63,806 nt of DNA from Streptomyces aureus (GCF_001418135.1 NZ_LIPQ01000074.1:1-63806); one strand, 5' to 3'. Shown: positions 32,466 to 40,990, numbered from the stretch's first letter. Numbers and translations are program-made. Notes: a model not told the origin generated them from the letters alone.

Positions 32466-34445
32466 TCAGGTCCGGTCCCGTCCGGTCCGGTCCTCCGCCG
32501 CCTTGGCGGCCTTCGCGCGCTCGGCGGCCAGCTCGCGGGCGGAGGCGAGACGGTACGGCACGTCGATGACGACGACGTTCTTCATGAACAGCAGCCGGGT
32601 CTTGAGACGCAGCGCGCTCTGGTTGTGGAGCGGCTGCTCCCACCAGTGGCCCACCACGTACTCCGGGATGACCACCGAGATCACCGCGTCCCCCGTCCGC
32701 TCGGGCGCCTCCCGGACGTGCCGCAGGACCGGCTGGACGATCGAGCGGTACGGGGAGCTGAGCACCCGCAGCGGTACGTCGATGCCATGGGCCTCCCAGG
32801 TCGCGCGGAGCACCTCCGCCTCGGCCGGGTCCTCGGCGACGGTGACCGCCGTGAGGGAGGCGGGGTGCAGGGTCTTCGCGTACGACAGGGCCCGGAGGCT
32901 GGGCGCGTTCACCGAGGCCACCAGGACGAGGACGTGGTTCTCGGCGAGCGCGTGGGGCCGCTGCCCGGGGGCGACGGCCACCTCGGCGGCGACGGCCTCG
33001 TAGTGCCGCCGCACCCCCTTCATCCCGGCGAAGAGCACCGGCATCGCGACGACGACGATCCAGGCACCGTGGGTGAACTTGGTGATGAGGACGATGACGA
33101 GGACGACCGCCGTCAGACAGGCGCCGAAGGCGTTGATCGCGAGACGGCGGTGGATGTTGTGACGGTCGGCGGCGCCCGCGGGTGTGGCGAGTTCTCGCCG
33201 CCAGTGCTTGACCATGCCGGCCTGGGAGAGGGTGAAGGAGACGAAGACACCGATGATGTACAGCTGGATGAGGCGGGTCAGCTGCGCGTCGAAGGCGACG
33301 ATGAGGACGATCGCGGCGAGCGCGAGGAGCACGATGCCGTTGGAGTAGACGAGCCGGTCGCCGCGGTGGAAGAGCTGGCGGGGCGCATAGCGGTCGCGGC
33401 CCAGGACGGAGGCGAGCATCGGGAAGCCGTTGAAGGCGGTGTTGGCCGCCAGGATCAGGACGCCCGCGGTGACCGCCTGGAGCACGTAGAAGAGGATGTG
33501 CCAGTCACCGAAGGTGGCCCGTCCGATCTGCGCGAGCGCGGTGGACGTCGGGGTGCCGGGCGCGAGCCCGAGTTCGGTGGGGTCCTCGGCGACGTGGACC
33601 TCGTAGACCATCGCGAGCACGGTGATCCCGAAGAACATGGTCACGGAAAGACCGCCCATGATCGCGAGTGTCATCGCCGCGTTGCGGCTCTTGGGCTTGG
33701 CGAACGCCGGTACGCCGTTGCTGACGGCCTCGACACCGGTCAGCGCGGTACAGCCGGAGGCGAAGGCGCGCAGCGCGAGCAGCACGAGCGCGATCCCCGA
33801 GTAGGTGGAGACCGCCTCGACGGGCAGGTCGGCGGACTCGGCCCGGATCGTCGCACCGGTCGCCATCCGTACCGCGGCCACCGCGAACATCAGATAGATG
33901 ACCGCGATGAAGGCGTACGTCGGGACGGCGAACCAGCGCCCCGACTCCCGCACCCCGCGCAGGTTCAGCCAGGCCAGCACGGCCACGAAGAACACCGACA
34001 TGGCCACGGCGTGCCCGTCGAGCGAGGGGACGGCCGAGGTGATGGCGGCCACCCCGGAGACCACGGAGACGGCGACGGTCATCACGTAGTCGATCAGCAG
34101 CGCGGAGGCGGCGGTGAGCGCGGCGGTCTGCCCGAGGTTCTCGGCGGAGACGACATAGGCCCCGCCGCCGCCCGGATAGGCGTAACAGGTCTGCCGGTAG
34201 GAGGCGACGACCACCAGGAGCAGGATCACGATGCCGACCGCCGCGTACCAGGCCAGATGGAGCACCGCGAGGCCGCCGAGGGCCAGGATCAGCAGGATCT
34301 CCTCGGTGGCGTACGCGACCGAGGAGAGCGGGTCGCTGCAGAAGATCGGCAGGGCGACCCGCTTCGGCAGCAGGGTCTCCCCGAGCCGGCCGCTGTCCAA
34401 CGGACGACCTACGAGCAGGCGTTTCGCCGCACTTCCAGCTCTCAT
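32466..34445 (-). CDS. KimA-like APC/KUP family potassium transporter
   Basis: A 659-residue transporter with twelve membrane helices and a C-terminal cytoplasmic domain of about 170 residues. The N-terminus KRLLVGRPL, then SDPLSSVAYATEEILLIL, closely resembles KimA (YdaO) of Bacillus, a high-affinity K+ importer inhibited by c-di-AMP, rather than ordinary amino-acid permeases. The C-terminal part (ENHVLVLVASVNAPSLRALSYA) is universal-stress-like, where c-di-AMP binds in KimA. The ATG at 34445 fits the family start. Only about 125 nt separate it from the divergent MerR gene. Confidence 0.8.
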   Translation of the reverse strand: MRAGSAAKRLLVGRPLDSGRLGETLLPKRVALPIFCSDPLSSVAYATEEILLILALGGLAVLHLAWYAAVGIVILLLVVVASYRQTCYAYPGGGGAYVVSAENLGQTAALTAASALLIDYVMTVAVSVVSGVAAITSAVPSLDGHAVAMSVFFVAVLAWLNLRGVRESGRWFAVPTYAFIAVIYLMFAVAAVRMATGATIRAESADLPVEAVSTYSGIALVLLALRAFASGCTALTGVEAVSNGVPAFAKPKSRNAAMTLAIMGGLSVTMFFGITVLAMVYEVHVAEDPTELGLAPGTPTSTALAQIGRATFGDWHILFYVLQAVTAGVLILAANTAFNGFPMLASVLGRDRYAPRQLFHRGDRLVYSNGIVLLALAAIVLIVAFDAQLTRLIQLYIIGVFVSFTLSQAGMVKHWRRELATPAGAADRHNIHRRLAINAFGACLTAVVLVIVLITKFTHGAWIVVVAMPVLFAGMKGVRRHYEAVAAEVAVAPGQRPHALAENHVLVLVASVNAPSLRALSYAKTLHPASLTAVTVAEDPAEAEVLRATWEAHGIDVPLRVLSSPYRSIVQPVLRHVREAPERTGDAVISVVIPEYVVGHWWEQPLHNQSALRLKTRLLFMKNVVVIDVPYRLASARELAAERAKAAKAAEDRTGRDRT

Positions 34446-34570
34446 AAGTGCTGAAGTTAGGACGAATGGTATGTAATGCGCGGAAGCCGCGCCCTGTGGG
34501 GACCCGTACGCCCGGTGGGAGCCCCGTACGAGGAAGGACCTGACGCGTGAGCGGAGTACGAGGAGTGCGT

Positions 34571-34990
34571 ATGGCCGGCGAGCCCATGCAGATCGGCGAG
34601 GTCGCCGCACGGACCGAGCTGTCCCTGCGCACGATCCGGCAGTACGAGGACAGCGGCCTGGTCGTCCCGTCCGCGGCCTCGCCGGGCGGCTTCCCGCTCT
34701 ACACGGACGCGGACGTGTCCCGGCTGATGGTCGTCCGCCGGATGAAGCCGCTCGGCTTCACCCTCGACGAGACCCGCGAGCTGCTGACGGCCGTGGACCA
34801 GCTGGCCGCCGAGCGCGCGGGCACGGACACCGAGCTCGACCCGGACGAGCGGGCCGCGCTCGTGGCCCGCGTCCGCGGCTACGAGCGGGCCGCCGCGGAG
34901 CGGGTCGCCGAGCTGCGGGCCCAGCTCTCCCGCGCGGAGGAGTTCGCCGACTCGCTCCGCCGGACCCGCCTCACGGCGGCCCCGGCCTGA
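34571..34990 (+). CDS. MerR family transcriptional regulator
   Basis: A 139-residue MerR protein with the helix-turn-helix MQIGEVAARTELSLRTIRQYE (read from residue 6), then GFPLYTDADVSRLMVVRRMKPLGFTLDE, and a C-terminal coiled coil. There is no Cys cluster, so it is not a heavy-metal sensor. I chose the ATG at 34571 because GAGGAG lies 5 nt upstream; a GTG at 34547 is also in frame. It is divergent from the KimA-like transporter gene and may regulate it. Confidence 0.9.
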   Translation: MAGEPMQIGEVAARTELSLRTIRQYEDSGLVVPSAASPGGFPLYTDADVSRLMVVRRMKPLGFTLDETRELLTAVDQLAAERAGTDTELDPDERAALVARVRGYERAAAERVAELRAQLSRAEEFADSLRRTRLTAAPA

Positions 34991-35024
34991 GCGGCCCCGG
35001 CTTCGCGCCGACGCCCGCGCCGGT

Positions 35025-35873
35025 TCAGCCGGCGAGCGCCCCGGCCAGAGTGCGGAAGAAGCGCGCGTACGCGGCCGGGCTGGGCGGGGTCTCCGGGTTC
35101 CACGGCGAGAACCGGACGCCGGACAGGGCCTCGTCCGGCGCCGTGGCGTGCGCCCGGCTGTCGAAGAGGACCAGATCGGGCCGGAGCTCGGAGGCCCGGC
35201 CCCAGTCGCCGGTGAGCCAGTTCGCCCCGGGCCCCGGACCCGGGTCGACGAGCCGTACGCCGAGCTCGGCGAGCCTCGCCAGCTCGGGCCAGGCGAGCGG
35301 CCGGGCGAGGTGCACCTGGTCGGGACCGGCCCCGGAGAGGGCGAGCACGCCGAGCCGGGTCCGCGCGGCGACCTCCCGGAGCTCGTCCTCGGCGGCCCGG
35401 AGATCGGCCGGGGAACCCTCGGCGCTCGTCCCGTCGTCCGGCGCCGCCCCCAGACTCACGGCCAGCGCGCCGAACCGGCCGAGGACGGCCGGCAGGGTGA
35501 GCTCGTTGCCGACGGAGAGCGCCACCAGCGGCACCCCCAGCCGTTCGGCGACGGCCTCGTCCAGCGCGTAGGGGCTCTTCCCGTCGTAGGTCACGTCGAC
35601 GATCACGTCCGGCCGCAGCTCCCGCAGCAGCCCCTCGTCGAGGGCCCGACCCGGCCCGAGGTAGGTCACCGCGGCCGCCGTCAGCCCGCCCTCCTTCGCC
35701 GGGTCGAGGACGTCCCCGTCGTGCCCGGAGCCGTACACCGCGACCGGCGTCACGCCCAGGTCGCACAGGGCGGCCCCGGCCCGCACGTACCCGATCACCC
35801 GCCGCGGCACGCGGTCCGCCCCCAGCTCCGCACCTCTGTCGTCCGTGAATCCCCATGCCTGCGTCCCGGACAT
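35025..35873 (-). CDS. Iron-siderophore-type ABC substrate-binding protein without signal peptide
   Basis: A 282-residue type III periplasmic-binding-fold protein. The pattern matches ferrisiderophore-binding lipoproteins: RVIGYVRAGAALCDLGV, PDVIVDVTYDGKSPYAL, RLGVPLVALSVGN and ASELRPDLVLFDSRAH. However it begins MSGTQAWGFTDDRGAELG with no signal peptide or lipobox, and GGGAG lies 7 nt before this ATG, which supports the start. No permease or ATPase gene is next to it. It may be cytoplasmic and use the fold to bind an iron or cobalamin-like ligand, or export information may have been lost. Confidence 0.8.
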   Translation of the reverse strand: MSGTQAWGFTDDRGAELGADRVPRRVIGYVRAGAALCDLGVTPVAVYGSGHDGDVLDPAKEGGLTAAAVTYLGPGRALDEGLLRELRPDVIVDVTYDGKSPYALDEAVAERLGVPLVALSVGNELTLPAVLGRFGALAVSLGAAPDDGTSAEGSPADLRAAEDELREVAARTRLGVLALSGAGPDQVHLARPLAWPELARLAELGVRLVDPGPGPGANWLTGDWGRASELRPDLVLFDSRAHATAPDEALSGVRFSPWNPETPPSPAAYARFFRTLAGALAG

Positions 35874-36141
35874 ACGGCTGCTCCCTCCCCGGCCGGAAAT
35901 GTGCCTCTTCCGAGCACCTTGGAGCGGTTCCCCGGCCCGCACAAGAGGGCCTGTCGGCCGCGCGGGCCACCGGGGCGGCCGGTCCGGGACCAAGGTCCCG
36001 ACACCCCCTGCCGAAAGTCCCCCAGGGTGGTGTTAACTGAACAGGTCGGGAGGAAGCAGTAGGAATCGTCGGGCCCCCGTGCCCACGCGCCACCTGCCGG
36101 GGCGCGCGGTGTCGGGCGGCCCTCCCGTCCTGGAGTGAGTC

Positions 36142-36390
36142 ATGTCCTTGCCCGGCCAGTTCTCCGATCCCCGTGTGATCACGCTCTTCGGCCTGCTCGC
36201 CGTCTCGACGGCGGTGTGGCTGTCGCTCGGCCTGCGCGCCCGCGCCCGTGACCGCCGCGACCGGGCGCGCACCCCGCTGGAGCGGATCTGGCATCCGCAG
36301 GAATCGATACCGCTGACGCCCGCGGAGGAGCACGCCTTCGGCCAGGTCGTCTCCCGGCTCTCCCCGGGATCGGCGGGCCGCCTGCAGTGA
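36142..36390 (+). CDS. Small single-helix membrane protein
   Basis: An 82-residue protein with one N-terminal membrane helix (VITLFGLLAVSTAVWLSLGL) followed by a strongly basic segment and an amphipathic C-terminus (ESIPLTPAEEHAFGQVVSRL). GGAG lies 6 nt before the ATG. Function unknown; the clean start and coding bias make it a likely gene. Confidence 0.7.
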   Translation: MSLPGQFSDPRVITLFGLLAVSTAVWLSLGLRARARDRRDRARTPLERIWHPQESIPLTPAEEHAFGQVVSRLSPGSAGRLQ

Positions 36391-36443
36391 GCGGCGGGCC
36401 TCCGGCACCCCTCAAGCCTCGGGTACCTCAGGCCTCCCGGGGC

Positions 36444-37046
36444 TCAGGCCTCCCAGGCGCGCGGATCGCGGCCCGTCGTCGCGAGCAGCCGCTCGAAGGC
36501 GGTCGCATCGCCGGGCAGGTCGACGGCCTCCCCGAAGACGCCCATCCTCCGGGCCATGGGCGCCATCCGCTCCACCTCCTCGACGAGCCCGTCGACCACG
36601 CCCGGGCCGGGTGTGAAGCTCCGCCCGGTGGCGCGGGCCAGGTCCCAGGCGTGCACGGTGAGGTCGAGCAGCACCATGGACCCGACGGTCCGCGCCGGCA
36701 TCGCCATGCCCCCGGTGGTGCCCTCCTCGGCACCGGGCGCCGACCAGGCCTCGACGAGCTTCCCCGTCTCGGCCTCGAAGCGGTCCCGCCAGTCGGCGTC
36801 GGCGAGCCAGTCCGTGGTGGCGGAGAGATCGGCGGGCTGCTTGGCGGCGAGCGCCTGGAAGTGCACGACGACGCCGAGCAGATGGTTCAGCAGGGCCCGC
36901 ACGTCGTACTCGGCGCAGGGCGTGGGCGCGCCGAGCGACGTGTCGGCGATGCCCCCGACCAGGGGCGTGGCCTGTGCGGCGGCGCTACGGAGCAGGTCAC
37001 CGATGCGGGGCGGGGCACCGGTGCGGAGCGGGTCCTCGTTCGTCAT
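36444..37046 (-). CDS. TIGR03086-type DinB/mycothiol-dependent maleylpyruvate isomerase-like protein
   Basis: A 200-residue four-helix-bundle protein of the actinobacterial TIGR03086/DinB-like group. It shows APTPCAEYDVRALLNHLLG near the start and LLDLTVHAWDLARATG in the middle, which hold the metal-binding His residues. Relatives include mycothiol-dependent isomerases; this one could act on a thiol adduct, but the substrate is unknown. TAACGT ends 6 nt before the ATG with no ribosome-binding site. It is divergent from an AraC regulator that is the likely local controller. Confidence 0.85.
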   Translation of the reverse strand: MTNEDPLRTGAPPRIGDLLRSAAAQATPLVGGIADTSLGAPTPCAEYDVRALLNHLLGVVVHFQALAAKQPADLSATTDWLADADWRDRFEAETGKLVEAWSAPGAEEGTTGGMAMPARTVGSMVLLDLTVHAWDLARATGRSFTPGPGVVDGLVEEVERMAPMARRMGVFGEAVDLPGDATAFERLLATTGRDPRAWEA

Positions 37047-37052
37047 GGGGCG

Positions 37053-37058
37053 ACGTTA
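37053..37058 (-). promoter_or_regulatory. -10 box of TIGR03086 gene (leaderless arrangement)
   Basis: TAACGT on the minus strand ends 6 nt before the ATG at 37046. Confidence 0.55.
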
Positions 37059-37117
37059 GGAGAGGCTGCCCACCCCCGTCTTGAAGAAACACGCCAAGGC
37101 GCGAACCCGTCCCGGCC

Positions 37118-37123
37118 TAGCAT
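37118..37123 (+). promoter_or_regulatory. -10 box of AraC-type gene (leaderless arrangement)
   Basis: TAGCAT ends 6 nt before the ATG at 37130. Confidence 0.55.
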
Positions 37124-37129
37124 CGGAGC

Positions 37130-38059
37130 ATGTCCGACTCCGCTCCCCGCCAGGACACCCGCGGCATCGTCGACCCCGCCGAACTGCTCTCCCGCGTCCG
37201 CTTCCGCCGCCACACCCCGGCACCGGAGCTGCGGCCCTATCTGGAGCACTACTGGCTGATCGACTGGGAGCTGCCGGAGCCGTACGCGACCCATGTCGTC
37301 CCGCACCCGTCGATGAACATCGTCTTCCAGCGGTACGGGGCGCTCGGCGCTCCGGCGGCGGACGCGCGCGCGTCCGCCGAGGTCTCCGGGATCGGGCTCG
37401 GCCTGTTCACCCAGAAGCTGACGGAGGCGGGCCGGGTCTGCGGGGTCCAGTTCCGCCCCGGCGGTTTCCGTCCCTTCGCGCCCGCGTGGCCGCTGTCGAC
37501 CTGGACGGGCCGCCGGGTCCCCCTGGCGGAGGTCTTCCCGGACGCCTCCCCGGAGGCGGGTGCCGGGACGGGCACGGAGGGAAGTCCCGGGACGGGCGCG
37601 GAAGCGGACCCCGCGGGTACGGACCCCGGCCTCCTGTCCGCCGTCCTCTCCCCCGGCACCGACCACGCGCGCGTGGCGGCGCTCGACGCCTTCCTGCTCG
37701 CCCACGGCCCCGCGCCCGATCCGGCCGCCGACCGGGCGATGGAGCTGGTGGACCTGATCCGAGGGGACCGTACGGTCCGCAAGGTGGCCCAGCTGGTCTC
37801 GGCGACGGGCCTGTCGGCGCGCTCGCTCCAGCGCCTCTTCGCGAGCCACGTCGGCGTCGGCCCGAAGTGGGTGATCCTGCGCTACCGCATCCACGAGGCC
37901 CTGGAGCGCGCCGAGGCCGCGGGCACGGCGGGCGGCCCGGACTGGGCGGCCCTGGCGGTGGAGCTGGGCTACAGCGACCAGGCCCATCTCGTACGGGAGT
38001 TCACGGCGACGATCGGGGTGCCGCCGACGGCGTACGCCCGGGGAGTGTCAGAGCCCTGA
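37130..38059 (+). CDS. AraC family transcriptional regulator
   Basis: A 309-residue regulator. The N-terminal sensor part (LRPYLEHYWLIDWELP, VVPHPSMNIVFQRYG, GVQFRPGGFRPF) is of the DUF6597 type. A Gly/Ala/Thr-rich insert follows, then the double helix-turn-helix domain RTVRKVAQLVSATGLSARSLQRLF and WAALAVELGYSDQAHLVREF. It probably controls the divergent TIGR03086 gene. The acetyltransferase gene begins 15 nt downstream but has its own promoter-like -10. Confidence 0.9.
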   Translation: MSDSAPRQDTRGIVDPAELLSRVRFRRHTPAPELRPYLEHYWLIDWELPEPYATHVVPHPSMNIVFQRYGALGAPAADARASAEVSGIGLGLFTQKLTEAGRVCGVQFRPGGFRPFAPAWPLSTWTGRRVPLAEVFPDASPEAGAGTGTEGSPGTGAEADPAGTDPGLLSAVLSPGTDHARVAALDAFLLAHGPAPDPAADRAMELVDLIRGDRTVRKVAQLVSATGLSARSLQRLFASHVGVGPKWVILRYRIHEALERAEAAGTAGGPDWAALAVELGYSDQAHLVREFTATIGVPPTAYARGVSEP

Positions 38060-38061
38060 CC

Positions 38062-38067
38062 TACCGT
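38062..38067 (+). promoter_or_regulatory. -10 box of acetyltransferase gene (leaderless arrangement)
   Basis: TACCGT ends 6 nt before the ATG at 38074. Confidence 0.5.
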
Positions 38068-38073
38068 ACGGAG

Positions 38074-38613
38074 ATGAACACCGACACCACCTCGCCCGTA
38101 CGGCTCGAACCCTGGTCCGAGGCCGACGCCGGCCTGCTGCGCGCCCTTAACGCCCCGGAGTTGATGGATCACCTCGGCGGCCCGGAGACGGAGGAGCAGC
38201 TCGTCCGCCGCCACCGGCGGTACGTGGAGCTGAGCGCCGACGATCCGGGCGCGGGGCGCATGTACCGGATCGTGCTGCTGCCGGAGGAGGCCGTGGTCGG
38301 CAGCGTCGGCTTCTGGGTGCGGACCGGCGACGGCGAGCCGGTGTACGAGACCGGGTGGGCCGTGCTGCCGGGCTTCCAGGGCCGGGGCGTGGCGAGCGCC
38401 GCCACGCGCGCGGTGGCCGTGGAGGCCCGGTCAGCGGGCCTCCACCGCTTCCTCCACGCGTTCCCGTCGACGGACAACGCCGCGTCGAACGCGGTGTGCC
38501 GCAAGGCCGGGTTCGAGCTGCTCGGCGAGCGGGACTTCGAGTACCCGCCGGGGCACCCGATGCGCTGCAACGACTGGCGCCTCGACCTGGGGAAGCCGGT
38601 CCGGGAGGCCTGA
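38074..38613 (+). CDS. GNAT family N-acetyltransferase (RimJ/RimL-like)
   Basis: A 179-residue GNAT enzyme. The acetyl-CoA loop lies in WAVLPGFQGRGVASAATRAV (residues about 95-115), and NAASNAVCRKAGFELLGE matches the conserved C-terminal part of the RimJ/RimL group. Acceptor unknown. It ends next to a 22-bp inverted repeat shared with the convergent acetyltransferase gene. Confidence 0.88.
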   Translation: MNTDTTSPVRLEPWSEADAGLLRALNAPELMDHLGGPETEEQLVRRHRRYVELSADDPGAGRMYRIVLLPEEAVVGSVGFWVRTGDGEPVYETGWAVLPGFQGRGVASAATRAVAVEARSAGLHRFLHAFPSTDNAASNAVCRKAGFELLGERDFEYPPGHPMRCNDWRLDLGKPVREA

Positions 38614-38685
38614 GCCCTGTCGTCGAACTCCCGTCGTCGCCCGAAGGGCGGCCCCGCGGGGCAGACGGGAGTTCGACGACAGGGC
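38614..38685. terminator. Bidirectional terminator with perfect 22-bp arms
   Basis: The 22-nt segment 38614-38635 (beginning GCCCTGTCGTCG) is exactly complementary to 38664-38685. The 28-nt loop itself holds two small hairpins. It fills the gap between two convergent acetyltransferase genes, beginning 1 nt after the first stop. Confidence 0.8.
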
Positions 38686-38694
38686 CTGGGGACG

Positions 38695-39144
38695 TCAGGA
38701 GGCGTCTTCGGGTGCGGTGAGCGGCCGGGTGAAGTGGAAGGCCACGATGTCGAAGCGCTCACGCAGGTAGAAGCGGTGGGCTCCGGTGCGATGGGTGCCG
38801 GAGTCCAGGTTGAGCTCGTGGCAGCCGGCCGCGCGGGCGTGGCCCTCCAGATGGGCGACGAGCGCGTGGCCGACGCCGGTGGAGCGGGTGGCGGCCGCGG
38901 TCACGAGGTCGTCGACGTAGAGCTTGCGCAGGGAGCTGGTGTTGATGACGATCCGCCAGCCGGCCGCGCCGACGCAGCGGCCCTCGTCGGTGTAGGCGGC
39001 GCTGAACCGCAGCCCCTGGGAGTGCCCGGTCTCGTACACCTCCCGGAAGAGGTCCGGGGTGAGGTGGGGGCGGAGTTCGGTCAGGACCGGCAGGAGGTCG
39101 TTCTCCAGCCGGGGGTCGCCGGGCTCAAGGTCGATGATCTTCAT
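38695..39144 (-). CDS. GNAT family N-acetyltransferase
   Basis: A 149-residue GNAT protein with the acetyl-CoA motif RSTGVGHALVAHLEGHARAAG (read in two parts) and the usual C-terminal GTHRTGAHRFYLRERFDIVAFHF. TACCGT ends 6 nt before the ATG at 39144, suggesting a leaderless message. Substrate unknown. It is convergent with the other acetyltransferase gene and divergent from the NmrA-like gene. Confidence 0.88.
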   Translation of the reverse strand: MKIIDLEPGDPRLENDLLPVLTELRPHLTPDLFREVYETGHSQGLRFSAAYTDEGRCVGAAGWRIVINTSSLRKLYVDDLVTAAATRSTGVGHALVAHLEGHARAAGCHELNLDSGTHRTGAHRFYLRERFDIVAFHFTRPLTAPEDAS

Positions 39145-39150
39145 GCCGGG

Positions 39151-39156
39151 ACGGTA
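39151..39156 (-). promoter_or_regulatory. -10 box of second acetyltransferase gene (leaderless arrangement)
   Basis: TACCGT on the minus strand ends 6 nt before the ATG at 39144. Confidence 0.5.
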
Positions 39157-39175
39157 CCTCAGGGGTTTGTCCGGG

Positions 39176-39204
39176 TTGACGCGCATGGCGCGACCCTGGA
39201 TATT
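39176..39204 (+). promoter_or_regulatory. Promoter of the NmrA-like gene
   Basis: -35 TTGACG (39176-39181), 17-bp spacer, -10 GATATT (39199-39204). The MarR-type operator begins 2 nt downstream and covers the expected start point. Confidence 0.6.
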
Positions 39205-39205
39205 T

Positions 39206-39222
39206 ATCTGCGTGACGCAGAT
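39206..39222. promoter_or_regulatory. MarR-type operator of the NmrA-like gene
   Basis: Perfect palindrome ATCTGCGTGACGCAGAT. Its inner 15 bp match the reverse complement of the site at the MarR gene (41464-41478) at 14 of 15 positions. Confidence 0.75.
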
Positions 39223-39268
39223 GATGCGCCGCGAAGGGAATCGTGCACCGCTCCGGAAGGAACCCCTC

Positions 39269-40120
39269 ATGACCGTCCTCGTCACCGGCAGCCGCGGCCG
39301 CGTCGCCTCCACCCTGCTCGGCCTCCTCGACGCCGCCGGCATCAAGGCGAAAGCCGCCTCCAAGAACCCCGCGGACCTCTCACCGCCGCCCGGGGTCGAC
39401 ACCGTGCGCTGCGACCTCACCGACCCGGCCACCTTCGACACCGCCCTGACCGGCGTCGACTCTGTCTTCCTGTACGCCGAGGCCACCCACGCCGAGGCCT
39501 TCGCCGACCGGGCCCGCGCCGCCGGCGTCGAGCACGTCGTCCTGCTCTCCTCCAGCTCCGTCCTCGCCCCGGACGCCGCCGAGAACCCGATCGCCGCCTC
39601 CCACCTGGCCGCAGAGCGCGCCCTCTCCGCCGCCGCGGACGCCGGGGCCTTCGAGGCCACCCACCTCCAGCCGGGCGCCTTCGCCACCAACGCCCTGCAG
39701 TGGGCCGGGGCCCTCCGGAGCGGGCGGGGCCCCGCCCTGCCCCACCCCGACTCGTACGGCGACCCGATCCATGAGCGCGATGTCGCCGAGGCGGCCTTCG
39801 CGGTCCTCACCGAGCCCCGGCTGCACGGCTCCTCGTACCTCCTGACGGGCCCCGAGTCGCTGACCTTCGCCGAGCAGCTGGCGATACTCGCCGAGGTGAC
39901 GGGACGACCCGCGCCCCACACCGTCGTGACCCCCGAGGAGTGGAAGGAGTCGGTCGCCGGCTTCATGCCGGAGCTCTTCGCCGACGCCCTGCTCTCCCAC
40001 TGGGCCGCGCACGACGGCCGGCCGACACCGCTGACCCGCACGGTCGAGGAACTGACCGGCCGTCCGGCCCGCACGTTCGCCACCTGGGCCGCCGACCACG
40101 AGGCGGACTTCCGCCCCTGA
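39269..40120 (+). CDS. NmrA-like NAD(P)-binding oxidoreductase
   Basis: A 283-residue atypical short-chain dehydrogenase of the NmrA/TMR type. It starts MTVLVTGSRGRVASTLLGLL (glycine-rich NADP motif at residues 5-12) and continues CDLTDPATFDTAL and VVLLSSSSVLAP, without the YxxxK catalytic pair of classical SDRs. Such proteins reduce quinones or sense redox state. The ATG at 39269 follows GGAAGG. Its promoter carries an operator matching that of the MarR gene 2 kb away, so it is the probable target of that repressor. Confidence 0.88.
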   Translation: MTVLVTGSRGRVASTLLGLLDAAGIKAKAASKNPADLSPPPGVDTVRCDLTDPATFDTALTGVDSVFLYAEATHAEAFADRARAAGVEHVVLLSSSSVLAPDAAENPIAASHLAAERALSAAADAGAFEATHLQPGAFATNALQWAGALRSGRGPALPHPDSYGDPIHERDVAEAAFAVLTEPRLHGSSYLLTGPESLTFAEQLAILAEVTGRPAPHTVVTPEEWKESVAGFMPELFADALLSHWAAHDGRPTPLTRTVEELTGRPARTFATWAADHEADFRP

Positions 40121-40171
40121 CGGCGACGAATTCCCTGGCCGCCCGCCCCGCCCCGGTGCGATCCTGTCCCC

Positions 40172-40912
40172 GTGAACGGACCGGAGATCCACATCAGCTT
40201 CGCCCCCGACCTGGGGCTCTTCGTCTCGGCCGACCGCCGCTCGGGCCGCACGCCCGTGACCACGGACGGCGCCTCGTCCCTCGGCCACGTCGTGGAGTCC
40301 CTCGGCGTACCGCTCACCGAGGCCGGCCGGCTGCTGGTCGACGGACGGCCCGTCGACGTCTCCTACGTCCCCGCGGCGGGTGAGACCGTCGAGGTGGAGG
40401 GCGTCGCCCGTCCGCAGCCGACACGACCGGGCGCGCCCCTCCGGTTCCTGCTCGACGTGCACCTCGGCACGCTGGCCCGGCGGCTTCGGCTGCTCGGGGT
40501 GGACGCGGCCTACGAGAGCGAGGACATCGGCGACCCCGCCCTGGCCGCGCTCTCCGCACGCGAGCGGCGCGTGATGCTCTCGCGGGACCGCGGCCTGCTC
40601 CGCCGCCGCGAACTGTGGGCGGGGGCCTACGTCTACAGCGACCGCCCTGACGACCAGCTCCGCGACGTCCTGGAGCGCTTCGCACCGCCGCTCGCGCCCT
40701 GGACGCGGTGCACGGCGTGCAACGGGCGGCTGAGCGACGCCGACAAGGACACGGTGCGCGAGCGCCTGGAGCAGGGCACGGAGAAGTCGTACGACGTGTT
40801 CGCCGAGTGCGTGGAGTGCGGCCGGGTCTACTGGCGCGGCGCCCACCACGCCCGCCTGGAGGCGATCGTCTCCGACGCGGTACGCGAGTTCGGCGGCGCG
40901 ACGGCCGGCTGA
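40172..40912 (+). CDS. Mut7-C RNase-domain protein with ubiquitin-like N-terminus
   Basis: A 246-residue protein with two parts: residues about 1-85, a ubiquitin-like Mut7-C partner domain (VDGRPVDVSYVPAAGETVEV), and residues about 90-240, a Mut7-C/PIN-like RNase domain with FLLDVHLGTLARRLRLLGVD, SRDRGLLRRRELW and a zinc ribbon of four Cys (CTAC and CVEC). Mut7-C domains are predicted RNA nucleases. It begins with GTG and may have its own leaderless promoter (GATCCT 6 nt upstream). Role in the cell unknown. Confidence 0.88.
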   Translation: MNGPEIHISFAPDLGLFVSADRRSGRTPVTTDGASSLGHVVESLGVPLTEAGRLLVDGRPVDVSYVPAAGETVEVEGVARPQPTRPGAPLRFLLDVHLGTLARRLRLLGVDAAYESEDIGDPALAALSARERRVMLSRDRGLLRRRELWAGAYVYSDRPDDQLRDVLERFAPPLAPWTRCTACNGRLSDADKDTVRERLEQGTEKSYDVFAECVECGRVYWRGAHHARLEAIVSDAVREFGGATAG

Positions 40913-40990
40913 CGCCCCCGAGCCCCACCCGCGGCCGACCGCCGCCCTCCGGCGGACGACCGCCGACGGCAGCCGCCGCCCGGCCCCCGG

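Noticed and set aside
34446..34570. c-di-AMP (ydaO) riboswitch expected before a KimA-like gene
   Set aside because: The gap is too short and lacks the expected conserved structure; only a small GCGCGG/CCGCGC hairpin is seen at 34478-34492.
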